Positions 32,089 through 42,131 of a stretch of 64,000 nucleotides of DNA are shown in pieces. The notes beneath the pieces are model-generated. The model was not told the DNA's origin, did no database searches, and saw only the letters and a program-made list of their open reading frames with translations. The position numbers and the translations under genes are program-made. The stretch is from Zymoseptoria tritici IPO323 (taxonomy: Eukaryota > Ascomycota > Dothideomycetes > Mycosphaerellales > Mycosphaerellaceae), in assembly GCF_000219625.1 (NCBI RefSeq), contig NC_018212.1:992001-1056000 (forward strand), written 5' to 3'. The stretch's first letter is position 1, and each line of letters begins with the position of its first letter.

Positions 32089-32899
32089 GATCAACAATAT
32101 ATGCGCGGCTGATGGTGCCACGTATTACTTTGTTGTTGATGTCGAGAGGAAGGATGGGCAGAGCTTCAGCTTCAAAACACCTCCTCGCCGTGCGCTGACT
32201 CAGTAAAAATGCCAAGGCGAAGTTCGGGGGTGAGTGACGGCGGCGGCGGTGAATCGGATCTCCGAACGCGCAGAAGTTCGTGGACTGGAGCACATGACAA
32301 CAGTAACATATCATGGCGGCCACCGATCGATCTCGCGCGCACTCCAGATCGAACTCAATGTCATCGTCCGACCGATAGTCCAGATAATTTCGAGCCCAGC
32401 TCCACCTCAATCAACTCGCAATCTGAATCTCCACCGACCGAGGACTCAAACAGACTTCGAGACGACCGCGAAAGCTGTGGTCATTCCTGGACGCCGTTGG
32501 ACTTTCCGCGAGATGATCCAGAGAGAAACAATCTTGCATGTATCAATTACATGCTTGTCCCATGACCAGCACAGACGGCTCAAGACGGCATACGATGGCC
32601 CATTGCTCCCTTCACGAGTCGAAGAGGTGAACAGACATTCACGGACATCTTCTCGCGTGTCATGAGACGGTGACTCGTGATGCTTTCGTCCCTTCGCACT
32701 GCACATCCTTGAAATATCTCTTCACCGTCCAATCCATACCACTCTTCAACCACAACACTCTTCAACCACAACACTCTCCGACCACAACACTTTTCTTCAG
32801 CAACAACACTCCTCCGCCACGAGAGCTCTTCAAAGACTCCGACTCTTCAACACAACAACTCTTGTCCACACCATTCACCCACCACACCACCCACCCAAC
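32089..32899. other. Divergent intergenic region with CAAC-rich leader
   Basis: No gene supported. At 32745-32815 the repeated CAACCACAACACTC-like units give an A/C-rich leader for the secreted protein that follows. Open frames at 32209-32665 have no coding character. Confidence 0.5.
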
Positions 32900-33391
32900 A
32901 TGTTCCTCAGCATGATCAACCTCATCGCCACCCTCCTCACTCTGCTCATGGCTGTGGCCGCCGCGCCGTTGACATCAGACCACGGCATCCCACGCCGCAT
33001 CCTCCAAACCTCCCACAACACGACCGCTGTCCCCTCAATCAACCAGAAGACCTACGACCTCCTCTGCTACAACGCCTGCCGCGCAGTCCCGCACGCAGTC
33101 GCCACCTCCGCCATGGACCGATTCTGCTCCGCTGAGGTCCTCTTCTCAGTCGACCAGTCCACCTCCGGCGGCGTCGGAAGTTTCGTCGGAGATGTCTGGA
33201 TGCAAGTCACCTCTCGCCCGGTCCCTGGATGCCCGCTGAACACCAACCTCGACGCCGCCTCTTGTCGGGATGGATTCGTGAAGACGATCGAGGGATGCGA
33301 TGTCGGGTCTGATCAGAAGCGCGGAGGGTTCTGGATTGGGGAGTGTGTTGTCTTTCACTTCAACCCACACCCACTGAAGTGCTTGGATTGA
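32900..33391 (+). CDS. Small secreted cysteine-rich protein (8 Cys)
   Basis: Single exon, 163 aa. Signal peptide at residues 1-22 (INLIATLLTLLMAVAAA), then a possible Kex2-type Arg-Arg site at 32-33. The mature part has eight cysteines (56, 60, 76, 111, 122, 133, 149, 161) beginning with CYNAC, enough for four disulfides. No known fold recognised. The CYNxC start recurs in the secreted protein at 36639-36935. An effector or cell-surface role is possible but not shown. Confidence 0.8.
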   Translation: MFLSMINLIATLLTLLMAVAAAPLTSDHGIPRRILQTSHNTTAVPSINQKTYDLLCYNACRAVPHAVATSAMDRFCSAEVLFSVDQSTSGGVGSFVGDVWMQVTSRPVPGCPLNTNLDAASCRDGFVKTIEGCDVGSDQKRGGFWIGECVVFHFNPHPLKCLD

Positions 33392-33991
33392 TGAAACGGG
33401 ATGAGAGGGGTCGCATTGCGATCGAGAGAGAGGCAGCAGGGGCAAGATCACGTCGGGAAAGGATGGGTGATACGTCGCAGGTTGCATTCTTGGTCCAGCG
33501 GCGTCTCATCAGGCCGGCCATGATCCATTAATCATGGGTCCATTTTCCTTGCAGCTGAAGATTTCATGAGCGCAATATCGACAACACAAGCACAGCGCAT
33601 CGAGCGTCCTGTTTTACTGTTTCTCTGTAGCTTCCAAGCGATAGTCAAAGTGCCGAACGCATTCCAATTCAACACAGTCGGTCCGATACAGTGATCCTTA
33701 TTCTTCATCGTGCTCGCAAGTGTGATGGATCGCTGCAAATGAAGAACGCACGCAAGTTATCTCGCATCTCGGTGTATGCAGTAGTCCATGTGTATCCAGT
33801 CGTTACTTTGGACTGGCCCTGGATACCACTGCGCAATGAAGCTCAGAACGTTCTTCATTTCGTGCCCGGAGAGCAGACCAGACCAGAACAGCTAGGGATC
33901 GGATTGAATCACCGGATTTCGTGTCACCATCGTCGCCTTCATCATCATGAATCATCAATCGTTCAATTCATCCATCATCCCACCGCCCTTC
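33392..33991. other. Intergenic between convergent genes
   Basis: 3' flanks of the secreted-protein gene and KIN28. No further feature seen. Confidence 0.5.
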
Positions 33992-35185
33992 TCACTTGCC
34001 GCCGAAGTTGATCTTCCTCGCCACTCCATCCCCTTTTCCCTTGGCTGGCACCTCCCCACCTCTCCTCTTCAAATCCTCTCCCACCTTCTCCAAGCCTCCT
34101 CCCTTCTTTGGCAAATCCTCCAATCGACTTGGCCTTGGCTCACTTGTCCAGTATCCATGCCTCAGCACCGCTTCCGCATCCAAACGCTTCCGCGGATCCA
34201 ACGTCAACATTCCCATCAACAAATCCACGCCTTGCTCTCCAATCGTCCGGAAATGCGCCGCCCAGTAATCCTTCCCTCGGACAGGAAATTGTTCATCGGC
34301 CACCACGTATCCTTTCAGTTTACTCACGCCTGGCCAGTTGTCTTCCGTCGGCGTGCCAACTTTCTCACATATCAATTTGACCATATTGATTTCACTTTCC
34401 GGCCAGGCGCGGAATAACACCTCTCTTGCAACCAACTCCGCAAACACGCAACCGCAACTCCAGATGTCCACCACGCCGCCGTAGTACTGTGCTTGGTAGA
34501 AGAGCTCCGGCGGACGATACCAAATCGTAATGGTGTTGTATGTCATCGGCTGGTATGGATCCGCAAAGCTCCGCGCAAGACCAAAATCTGCCAATTTGAT
34601 CTCTCCATTCGCTGCAATCAACAAATTGTTTGGCTTGATATCTCGATGCAACACATGGTTCGCATGACAGAACCAGACCGCGCGTTGAAGCATGAGCATC
34701 CACGACTTCACGTCCGCGGGTGTATATTGAATGCCTTGGGTGTTCTGAATCAACTGCAATAGATCTCCCTGAGGTAACTGCTCCAAGACGAGGTTGAGAT
34801 TCTGGTTCTTCGTGCTGAAGACGGAGTAGAGCTTGATGATGTTGGGATGGTCGAGTTCTTGGAGAAACCGAATTTCTCGGAGACAGTCGTATGATATCCC
34901 AAACTCTTTGACTTCCGCGCCGACCTTGATCTTCTTGATGGCGACGAGCTGGGTGGGATCGGTGACGAGGTGGGCAGAGAAGACATCGGCGTATTGTCCG
35001 GATCCGAGCTTCTTCCCTTTGATGTACTTATTCCTCTCTTGCGCGTCGAGTTGTTCTGCTAAATCTGCTACCAGTGCGGAGGGTTTCGAGGTAGTGGAAC
35101 TGCCATTGGGAGACAGCTTAAGGCGTTTCATGGGAGGTTCGGGCGGGACATCGAGGGCCGGCGATTTGATCATGTTGGCGGTCAT
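33992..35185 (-). CDS. KIN28: CDK7/Kin28-type cyclin-dependent kinase (TFIIH)
   Basis: Single exon, 397 aa. Complete protein kinase domain from about residue 54: Gly loop GSGQYADVF, ATP lysine in VAIKKIKVG, catalytic HRDIKPNNLL, DFGLARSF, and an activation loop PMTYNTITIWYRPPELF with the Thr expected for T-loop phosphorylation. The spacing and the YYGGVVDIWSCGCVFAEL block place it with CDK7/Kin28 rather than Cdc28 (no PSTAIRE; instead VKEFGISYDCLREI). The first 50 residues and the basic C-tail (KKGGGLEKVGEDLKRRGG) look disordered. Kin28 is the TFIIH kinase that phosphorylates the RNA polymerase II C-terminal domain with cyclin Ccl1. It is divergent from mS41. Confidence 0.9.
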   Translation of the reverse strand: MTANMIKSPALDVPPEPPMKRLKLSPNGSSTTSKPSALVADLAEQLDAQERNKYIKGKKLGSGQYADVFSAHLVTDPTQLVAIKKIKVGAEVKEFGISYDCLREIRFLQELDHPNIIKLYSVFSTKNQNLNLVLEQLPQGDLLQLIQNTQGIQYTPADVKSWMLMLQRAVWFCHANHVLHRDIKPNNLLIAANGEIKLADFGLARSFADPYQPMTYNTITIWYRPPELFYQAQYYGGVVDIWSCGCVFAELVAREVLFRAWPESEINMVKLICEKVGTPTEDNWPGVSKLKGYVVADEQFPVRGKDYWAAHFRTIGEQGVDLLMGMLTLDPRKRLDAEAVLRHGYWTSEPRPSRLEDLPKKGGGLEKVGEDLKRRGGEVPAKGKGDGVARKINFGGK

Positions 35186-35524
35186 GGTGGGAAGTTGTTG
35201 GAGATCTAGAATGGCATGGCCGGTTGGGTAGGTTCTGTGTGTGCTTCCCGAACGTTGCTCTGGCCAGGTAGAGGCTGAATGGATGACGAAGTAGAATGTT
35301 TCAATGCGTGGTCGATCGACGCATGAAAGGTGAAGTCGATAGTTCTAAATCGTGGCGTGCCTCAATGTACGCATGGATCGTGCTGAGATCTAATTCGAAC
35401 GACAATCTGCGGAGAACTTCGGAGGTGTCTTCTAAAGTGACCTCCATCGTTTACATCAACGCATCACATCACTCGGCCAGCAGAACACAGAGGAGACCAC
35501 CGGAGGATATCTCGACAACTCATC
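35186..35524. promoter_or_regulatory. Divergent promoter KIN28 / mS41
   Basis: 339-bp region between two oppositely transcribed genes. No specific sites recognised. Confidence 0.5.
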
Positions 35525-36283
35525 ATGGCGTCCAAACGTCCGATCTCCTTCCTGTCTCTCCCAACAGTCCTCCGCGCATCAACACCTACCACCACCAGAA
35601 TACAATGCCGGCACCTCCATCGACTCAATGCGCCAGCGCCAAAGATACCTTCTCCCACTCCTTTCGTCCCTGATGCGGCCACTTTCCTGACACTCATCGG
35701 CCGCAACATGTCCACCCACGCCGCCAAGATTCCCTCCTGGGACGCTCTCTTTACGCTCTCCTCCCTGCAACTCCGCGAAGCTGGGATCGAACCTCCGCGA
35801 GCGCGAAAGTATCTCTTGTGGTGGAGGGAGAGGTTTCGAAATGGCATCACAGGGATCGGAGGAGATCTGAAATTTGTGGAGGATGGGATGGCCGAGTTGA
35901 GGATTGTGGAGGTGAAGGACGATGCACGGCGGGATGCTGGAGACGCAACGGTCACAGGTGGAGAGGGCATGAGGAAGGTCGTTGTCAACACGCCGCCCAC
36001 GATATTGGGGCAGGAAGGCAAGGTGGGAGTAATGGCGAGACTGGCGCCGCCGCCGGTCATGGACGCCGCGAAGGTGGTGCCAGTTAAAGGCGTGAGAATT
36101 GTGGAGGCAACGAAGATTGGAGGCACGGGAGTCGAGCCCGTGAAGAGACATCAGGGAGTCGCGAGGCTGAGGGTGCAGGACGGTTTGTGGGAGCAGAGGA
36201 GAGGACACAAGGTTGACGGCGGCGAGCGGAGAAAAGCTGAGGTGAGGGCGAAGCGGCGGGCGGCAGAGAGGAAGGCGAGGTAG
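35525..36283 (+). CDS. Mitochondrial small-subunit ribosomal protein mS41 (Fyv4-like)
   Basis: Single exon, 252 aa. An Arg/Ser/Thr-rich, acid-poor N-terminus (about 1-33) fits a mitochondrial targeting peptide. The IGR motif domain follows at about residues 50-105: FLTLIGRNMSTHAAKIPSWDA, LREAGIEPPRARKYLLWW and RERFRNG. This is the signature of Fyv4/mS41, a small-subunit mitoribosomal protein. The long C-terminal part is basic and ends in an Arg/Lys/Ala helix (RRKAEVRAKRRAAERKAR), typical of rRNA-binding extensions. Confidence 0.85.
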   Translation: MASKRPISFLSLPTVLRASTPTTTRIQCRHLHRLNAPAPKIPSPTPFVPDAATFLTLIGRNMSTHAAKIPSWDALFTLSSLQLREAGIEPPRARKYLLWWRERFRNGITGIGGDLKFVEDGMAELRIVEVKDDARRDAGDATVTGGEGMRKVVVNTPPTILGQEGKVGVMARLAPPPVMDAAKVVPVKGVRIVEATKIGGTGVEPVKRHQGVARLRVQDGLWEQRRGHKVDGGERRKAEVRAKRRAAERKAR

Positions 36284-36638
36284 AAGGGAGGGTGTGCTTT
36301 GAAGATATAGTCGTGTATTCGGGCCCTAGTTAGAGGCTGCGAAGCGGAAAGGAAAGGGACCTTGCATCCGCGAATTGTCCAGTTATACCGTGATATGAGC
36401 TGCAACGGACGGCAAGACCACTAGTAAGGAGCATGAGGTATGTGGGTATGAATCATATTCATCACAAGCTGAACAGCTAGCAGAGCGACCTTATGACACG
36501 AGCAGCGTGCTAAGCAACGGGATGAGGAACACGTTGCCTCCAAACACTCCATCATCATCATTATCCACCCTGTCTCTCACATCCCAACAGGACAGCAGAC
36601 TCCCAGTTCTCCGCCCTTCCCATGCTGATTGTCAAAAC
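36284..36638. other. Intergenic between convergent genes
   Basis: 3' flanks of mS41 and the small secreted protein. No feature seen. Confidence 0.45.
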
Positions 36639-36935
36639 TCAGCCATCCCTCTGCTGCCGCAGCATGACTTCGCAGACATTGCGGCAAATACCCTGCCAAC
36701 TTTCGCTCTCCTTTGCAGGCTTTTCCGGGCCCTGAAGGGAGATGGCATGGCATGTGTTGTAGCAAAAAGCTTGCTGCGCTTCGATGCTATTTTCCTGAGA
36801 TTTGGGCAGTTGCAGCTCGTCGGATGGTTGGGCGAGCACGGCTGGGGCGGCGTTGGGCGGGTCGATGGGTGCTGCGGCTGTGATAGTTGTCGTCGTCATC
36901 AGCAAGGCGACGATGGAGGTGATGAGTTGGTTCAT
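36639..36935 (-). CDS. Small secreted protein with two C-X3-C pairs
   Basis: 98 aa from the ATG at 36935. A further 24 codons lie open upstream but would place the signal peptide internally, so the downstream start is chosen. Signal peptide at residues 1-21 (ITSIVALLMTTTTITAA), a Pro/Ala-rich spacer, then CYNTC (58, 62) and CRNVC (84, 88). These helical C-X3-C pairs are known from short disulfide-stapled hairpins. The CYNxC start resembles the secreted protein at 32900-33391. Function unknown. Confidence 0.65.
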   Translation of the reverse strand: MNQLITSIVALLMTTTTITAAAPIDPPNAAPAVLAQPSDELQLPKSQENSIEAQQAFCYNTCHAISLQGPEKPAKESESWQGICRNVCEVMLRQQRDG

Positions 36936-37444
36936 TGTGGGTGGAGGTTGGTAAGGATGGGTTTTGGAGGTGGAGATTGGGTGTGCGGAGAGAACGGGCG
37001 ATGACAACCGGCGTGTAAGGAAGGTCTATATCGAGGACCACAGCCCACGCGGCGTTCACTGCTGTGACGGGCACGGCAAACATTGAGCAATGCGTGATCG
37101 CCGTACCACCGCGTGCAGGTCTTGAGTGGCGTGAGCTTGCGGTCACGTATAACGCTCGACTGATGGACTGCGGTGCATGGCTTCACGTGCATGATCAAGA
37201 CTATGTGCAGGAAGCTGTGCGTGCAGATCGGCCGTCTGATGCCTCGTAGAGTTGCATGATCGAACATGAGGACTTCGTGAAGAATGATTTGTAGGCAGTC
37301 CGATGCTCTCAGTGCACTGGGATGGGTTACGAATGATATGCTTGTGCGAGAGAGCCGCAAGACTGCGGGGCCTCTGTGGAGCAGACTGTCCGGCGAGGCT
37401 GCTGAGACACCCCACCGAGCGACTGAACGTCTATGCTGCTGAGT
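36936..37444. other. Intergenic
   Basis: Upstream of the small secreted gene and downstream of the aldo-keto reductase. No feature seen. Confidence 0.45.
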
Positions 37445-38351
37445 CTACTCCTTCTTCTCGTTGTCCACCGCCAGGACCAATGCTCCCTCACCCGCCTGAT
37501 CCAGACCGTCCAACGCCTTCATGTCATCATCACCAAGTTCAAAGCCGTAAAGGTCTGCGTTTGACGCAATGCGACCTGGGTTGTCGCTCTTCGGAAGTGG
37601 CACCCATCCCTTCTGTAGACTGTAGCGAAGCAGGATCTGTGCGGTCGACTTGCTGTGCTTATCGGCAATGCCCTTGAGCGTGGGATGTTCCGCCTTTTGA
37701 TTGCGCACCAGAGGGCAATACGCTTCTACTGCGATGCCGTTCTTCTTGCAGTATTCCACCACTTCTCTCTGCTGGCACCAAGGATGCAGCTGAAATTCGT
37801 TAGTATGCCTGTCATCCAGAATGCTCTCCATAACATACCTCAAGCTGATTCACTGCCGGCAAGACCTTTGCATAAGCCTTCATTCCCTCCAACAGCCCAA
37901 CACCAGTGTTGCTCATGCCGATTGCCTTGAACTTTCCCTCCTGGTGCAACTTCTCCATCGCCTGCCACAACGGCTTGATGTTCTTCGCTCCCTGGGCTTG
38001 GCCATTGTGGATCAAGAAAAGATCAAGATAGCCGTCTTCACCAGCGATGTCGATCACGCTCTGCAGACATTGCTTGTACGTCTCCTCGTCGGAGTCCTTG
38101 GGAGCGAGGACCTTGCTCGTGATGAACACTTCGCTGCGATTGACGGAGGACTGCTTCACGGCTTGTCCGACTTCTGCTTCGTTTCCGTAGACTTGGGCGC
38201 CGTCGATGTGGCGGTAGCCGACTTTGAGAGCTTCCAGACAGGACTGCACGGTGAGGTGCTTTGGGCTATCCCAGACTCCGAACCCGAGGCGAGGAAGATT
38301 GGTGCCAGAGCTGAGCGAGACCGTCGACTGTAAGGTGAGTTTTGAAGACAT
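37445..38351 (-). CDS. Aldo-keto reductase
   Basis: Two exons on the minus strand: 38351-37839 and 37789-37445, 285 aa, with a 49-nt intron (GTATGT...TTTCAG, branch ACTAAC). Start chosen at MSSKLTLQ; the frame is open further upstream but without family sequence. The catalytic tetrad is visible: Asp50 and Tyr55 in HIDGAQVYGNE, Lys80 in ITSKV and His115 in LFLIHNG. The C-terminal half has the usual VEAYCPL and the NADPH-binding region near LPKSDNPGRI. It probably reduces aldehydes or ketones with NADPH; the substrate cannot be read from the sequence. It is divergent from MRI1. Confidence 0.9.
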
Positions 38352-38679
38352 CTTGGATGGATGACCGGCGATTGACGGGAGATGGAGGAGAGGTAGTAAA
38401 CGCAGTTCAATGTCTGAGATGCTCTTTTTCGCTCGTCGCACAGACGTGCCTTCTTTTATTCCATTCACTTCAAGATTGGAGAAAGTGGTCGTCATGACTT
38501 CATCGCGTGCTGAATTACCAGAATGGGCATCACTAGCGACCTCGATACGATACCGATAGCGAGACTTTTCAGCCGTCCCACAAGAACTTCCTATACACTA
38601 TATCAAACCGATGTATCAGAAGCAGCTGCGTGGTGTCAGCGTATACACATCGGACTGAAAAGGCCACAACACCGTCAAG
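38352..38679. promoter_or_regulatory. Divergent promoter aldo-keto reductase / MRI1
   Basis: 328-bp shared upstream region. No specific site recognised. Confidence 0.5.
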
Positions 38680-39902
38680 ATGGTTCTCGAAGCAATCCGC
38701 TACCAGCCCGGGAGTCTCCAAATCCTCAACCAGCTCAAACTACCCCATCAAGAAGAATACGACCACATCAGATCCGCCGAAGATGGCTGGCATGCCATCA
38801 AAGACATGCGAACGCGAGGAGCGCCGGCGATTGCGATAGTAGCAGCTCTGGCTCTTGCCGTTGAGCTGCAGAGTACAACAACTTCAGACCACGCCGAGGA
38901 AGTTGCGGCTTTTATTCTGGAGAAGTTGGACTACCTTGTCACGAGCAGGCCTACAGCTGTCAATCTTGCGGACGCCGCTGGGAAGCTGAAGAAAATTGTT
39001 GACACCGCATCGAACGCTGAGGGGGCGGATGGAGCTTCGGTGAAGAAGGCTTATTGTGACGCGGCGGCCGAGATGTTGGTCGCGGACGTCGCTGATAATC
39101 GGGGAATTGGCAAGCATGGTGCAGAGTGGATCACGAAGAGTGCAGGTGGTGGAAAAGTCAGTGTTGTGACGCATTGCAATACTGGGTGAGTATGACTATG
39201 AAGCCTAATACACCGACCATATCTGACCATGGCCACAGATCTCTCGCAACGGCTGGATATGGCACTGCTCTTGGCGTGATCCGTTCTTTGCATGCCAACG
39301 GATCCCTTCAACATGCCTTCTGTACCGAGACCCGTCCGTACAATCAAGGCTCCCGGCTCACAGCTTTCGAGCTCGTCCATGACAAAATTCCAGCGACCCT
39401 CATCACAGACTCCATGGCTTCCGCTCTACTCCGCCTGCGTGGACCATCCGAACGAATTGCAGCGATCGTAGTCGGAGCAGATCGAGTTGCTGCCAATGGC
39501 GACACAGCCAACAAAATTGGAACTTATCAGCTCGCCATCACAGCGAGGTACCATGGAGTCAAATTCCTTGTTGCTGCTCCGAGAACGACCATCGACCTCG
39601 CCACCAAGTCTGGGAATGACATCGTGATTGAGGAGAGGCCAGGCAAGGAGATGACGATGATCAAAGGTCCAAGATCTGATGGTGTGGATTTGGATCTCTC
39701 TCGGGTGGAAACTGTGAGCATTGCTGCGGCCGGTATTGATGTGTGGAATCCAAGCTTCGATGTGACGCCGGCGGAGCTGATTGATGGCATTGTGACGGAA
39801 CGAGGTGTCGTGGAGAAGGGAGCGGATGGCAAGTTTGACTTGGCTTCGGTGATGAATGCAGGGAATGACGGCGTAAAGCCAAGCACTGTTGGCGGGCTGT
39901 AA
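38680..39902 (+). CDS. MRI1: Methylthioribose-1-phosphate isomerase
   Basis: Two exons: 38680-39185 and 39239-39902, 389 aa, with a 53-nt intron (GTGAGT...CCACAG). It belongs to the eIF2B-alpha/MTNA fold. Diagnostic parts: [11 protein letters not shown] near residue 43, the active-site Cys166 in VVTHCNTG, the [11 protein letters not shown] block, and the catalytic Asp250 in [19 protein letters not shown]. The enzyme converts 5-methylthioribose-1-phosphate to methylthioribulose-1-phosphate in the methionine salvage pathway. The length is typical, and the presence of both catalytic residues separates it from eIF2B subunits. Confidence 0.95.
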
Positions 39903-40124
39903 GTGCTGGCTTTCAGGAGGCCGCTGTATCTGGGCGGAGTTTGTAGGGTAGCACAGCGTGTGGTTAGTGAAGACTTGCGGATCTTGCCATGGTCATCTTC
40001 AAGTCGTCTCCGCACTCGCAAGATTCTAGGAGGGCCGCGAAACAGTCCACGAGTTCCAAGTCTCGAGATTCCTCTCCTGTATGCAATTGGTGATCAACCA
40101 CTTGACGATGCTGTCTCTTCATCC

Positions 40125-40430
40125 TCAACTCTGCTTTTGTCCGTCCTGTGTCCCTGAACCATTTGGGCCCGCCTGATCTCCTGACCCGCTCGACTGTTGC
40201 GCGGCCTTCTCCCTGTCCTCCGCTTCTGCCAGTAGTGCCTCGATCTTCGACTCCATGGAATTTAACTGTTGTTCGAGTACAGCTGCGGCGCGCTCCCCTT
40301 TGGCTAGTGCTTGGAAAGCCTTCTGGAATCAGCCTCTTCGCTGGTTTGCGACGGACAGTATACACACCCTTGCCAAGTCTGCTCCCTCACCAGCGTCGGC
40401 TGAAGACGTGGGCTCCTCGTTGGATGACAT
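40125..40430 (-). CDS. Short coiled-coil protein (86 aa), unknown
   Basis: Two exons: 40430-40368 and 40322-40125, joined by a 45-nt intron (GTGTGT...TTCCAG, branch GCTGATT). The product has an acidic Ser/Ala-rich start (SSNEEPTSSADAGEGADLAR). One continuous helix with heptad-like spacing follows (KAFQALAKGERAAAVLEQQL, then ESKIEALLAEAEDREKAAQQ), and the tail is Gly/Ser/Gln-rich. I do not recognise the family. The clean splice sites, restored frame and amphipathic helix support a real gene. It lies 220 bp from, and divergent to, the GGCT-like gene. Confidence 0.6.
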
Positions 40431-40650
40431 TCTGCGTGCTATGCAAGGAAAGTAGTGACAATGTGGAGTCGGAATCGGAGAGATGAATGCCCCGCCGCTG
40501 GAGAGGAGAAGTTGGTAAGCGAGAAATGTCGATTAGTAAACTGCGGAATCGTTGCCGTCACCAACAGTTCCTTTGAGCATATCTACACAAGGACTGCGAT
40601 CATCCAGAAGTCGCTAGCAATCGACAGCCATTCTCACGTCTTGAAGAACC

Positions 40651-41820
40651 ATGGCCACGGGATATTCGACCGAGGAAAGCATGGCCGAGCGAGCCCTGTC
40701 CGCGACAGCTTACTCAGTCGAGCACGCGATCCGAGATCACGCCGGACATGACAGGCCTCACCTTGAACCCCAAGTACCGCCTCCCGATACACCTCGACTT
40801 GCAGCGACACAGAACGACTCCGCCTTTGACTTGGATGACTTTGCAAAGCAAGCGTCCACGAAGAAGGGCACCGTTCTCTACCTCGCTTATGGCTCCAACC
40901 TATCGATCGAGAAATTTCGCGGAGCTCGCGGGATCAAGCCATTGTCACAGATCAATGTCCAGGTGCCGTCATTGCGACTGACATTCGATTTGCCTGGAAT
41001 CGCCTACAATGAGCCCTGCTTCGCCAACTCTGCTCGACGAGACTCGAAGAATGATCATCCCAGGAACGATGCCACCTCCGAGAAAACGAGACTGCTAGGA
41101 GAGAGATCACGCACACGGGGATACAGGAAAGAGGCGTGGCACAAAGGCTTGATTGGAGTGGTATACGAAGTGACACCAGAAGACTACGCACACATCATTG
41201 CGACAGAAGGAGGAGGCGCTTCATACCATGACATCGTCGTAGACTGCCATCCGTTCGCGAGCTCCGATGTACATCATCCTGTGCCGCAAGTCCCAGCAAC
41301 ACCATCCTTCAAAGCACATACCTTATTTGCACCGGCAATTCCACCTGGCGAAGAACCGCCGACAGATGGTGGCCGTCTGACACGTCCGCGACCTGGCTAT
41401 GCCCAAGCTTCAGCGAGATACCTAAAGTTGATCACAGATGGTGCTGCGGAGCTGGGGCTTCCTATGGAGTATCAGCGGTACTTGCTTGCCATCAGACCCT
41501 ATCGTGTGACGATGGTGAAGCAGCGCATCGGGCAGGCGTCGTTTGCAGCTCTGTGGATGCCATTGGTATTCCTGTTGTTCGGTCTGAGCAACATGTTTTC
41601 GGACAAGAATGGGAAGGTTCCTGCTTGGATTACAGGCCTGCTGGCATTCATATTCAAGGCGGCCTGGAGGAGTTATGATGTTGTGTTCCTCCCAGTCTTC
41701 GGTGATGGTGAGCGGACTATTGGGGACGAGGAGGAGGAGGAAGGAAATCCAATATCCGATCGTGCGAGTGATGCTAGCGGATGTGAAGCGTGTGAAACCT
41801 TGGAGAAGACAGCAGGGTGA
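40651..41820 (+). CDS. Gamma-glutamylcyclotransferase-fold membrane protein
   Basis: Single exon, 389 aa from the ATG at 40651. After a disordered N-terminus the GGCT-like domain starts at about residue 74 with LYLAYGSNLS, the substrate-loop motif of the family. It continues with WHKGLIGVVYEVTPEDYAHI and ATEGGGASYHDIVVD, where the Glu is in the place of the catalytic acid. Near the C-terminus are two hydrophobic stretches (ALWMPLVFLLFGLSNMF; WITGLLAFIFKAAW) and an acidic tail (GDEEEEEG). GGCT-fold enzymes act on gamma-glutamyl compounds including glutathione; here the membrane-linked form and substrate are unproven. Confidence 0.75.
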   Translation: MATGYSTEESMAERALSATAYSVEHAIRDHAGHDRPHLEPQVPPPDTPRLAATQNDSAFDLDDFAKQASTKKGTVLYLAYGSNLSIEKFRGARGIKPLSQINVQVPSLRLTFDLPGIAYNEPCFANSARRDSKNDHPRNDATSEKTRLLGERSRTRGYRKEAWHKGLIGVVYEVTPEDYAHIIATEGGGASYHDIVVDCHPFASSDVHHPVPQVPATPSFKAHTLFAPAIPPGEEPPTDGGRLTRPRPGYAQASARYLKLITDGAAELGLPMEYQRYLLAIRPYRVTMVKQRIGQASFAALWMPLVFLLFGLSNMFSDKNGKVPAWITGLLAFIFKAAWRSYDVVFLPVFGDGERTIGDEEEEEGNPISDRASDASGCEACETLEKTAG

Positions 41821-42101
41821 GCATGAATGTAAGAAGATTCCGTTTCGTCAGTCCAGCATGTCTCTCACATCACTCTCACATCACTCTCACATCACTTCTC
41901 GTATCACTTCTCACTCCTAAATCCTCATATGCACTGTCGGGCGTGTTCGCTGCCGCGGGCTTTGGTTCCTGCCTCTTTCGCTGTCAGGCTTAATCAGGCA
42001 GAAACACGCGAAGACTGAGCAAATCTCGGACGAACCTCAAAACCTCATTTCCAACTTCACTTCACATTTCTTCTCTTCTCATCGCCAACGCGATTCGAAG
42101 C

Positions 42102-42131
42102 ATGGCCCGCCATGGCTGCAATATCACTTGA
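42102..42131 (+). promoter_or_regulatory. Overlapping upstream reading frame
   Basis: ATG at 42102 opens a 9-codon frame (MARHGCNIT) that ends with TGA at 42129-42131, overlapping the start of the 1541-residue protein in a different frame (ATG at 42112). If the leader begins upstream of it, it would reduce initiation at the main start. Confidence 0.5.

Noticed and set aside
31590..32112. Two plus-strand frames opposite the Pro/Gln-rich gene
   Set aside because: Both are the antisense of CAG/CAA/CCN-rich codons.
34490..34580. KIN28 activation loop reads TIWYR instead of TRWYR
   Set aside because: The position is variable among CDKs (CDK2 has TLWYR), and the phospho-acceptor Thr is kept, so it is not a defect.
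13583..37000. A secondary-metabolite or effector gene cluster
   Set aside because: Secreted proteins are scattered among housekeeping genes; no synthase, transporter or pathway regulator is present.
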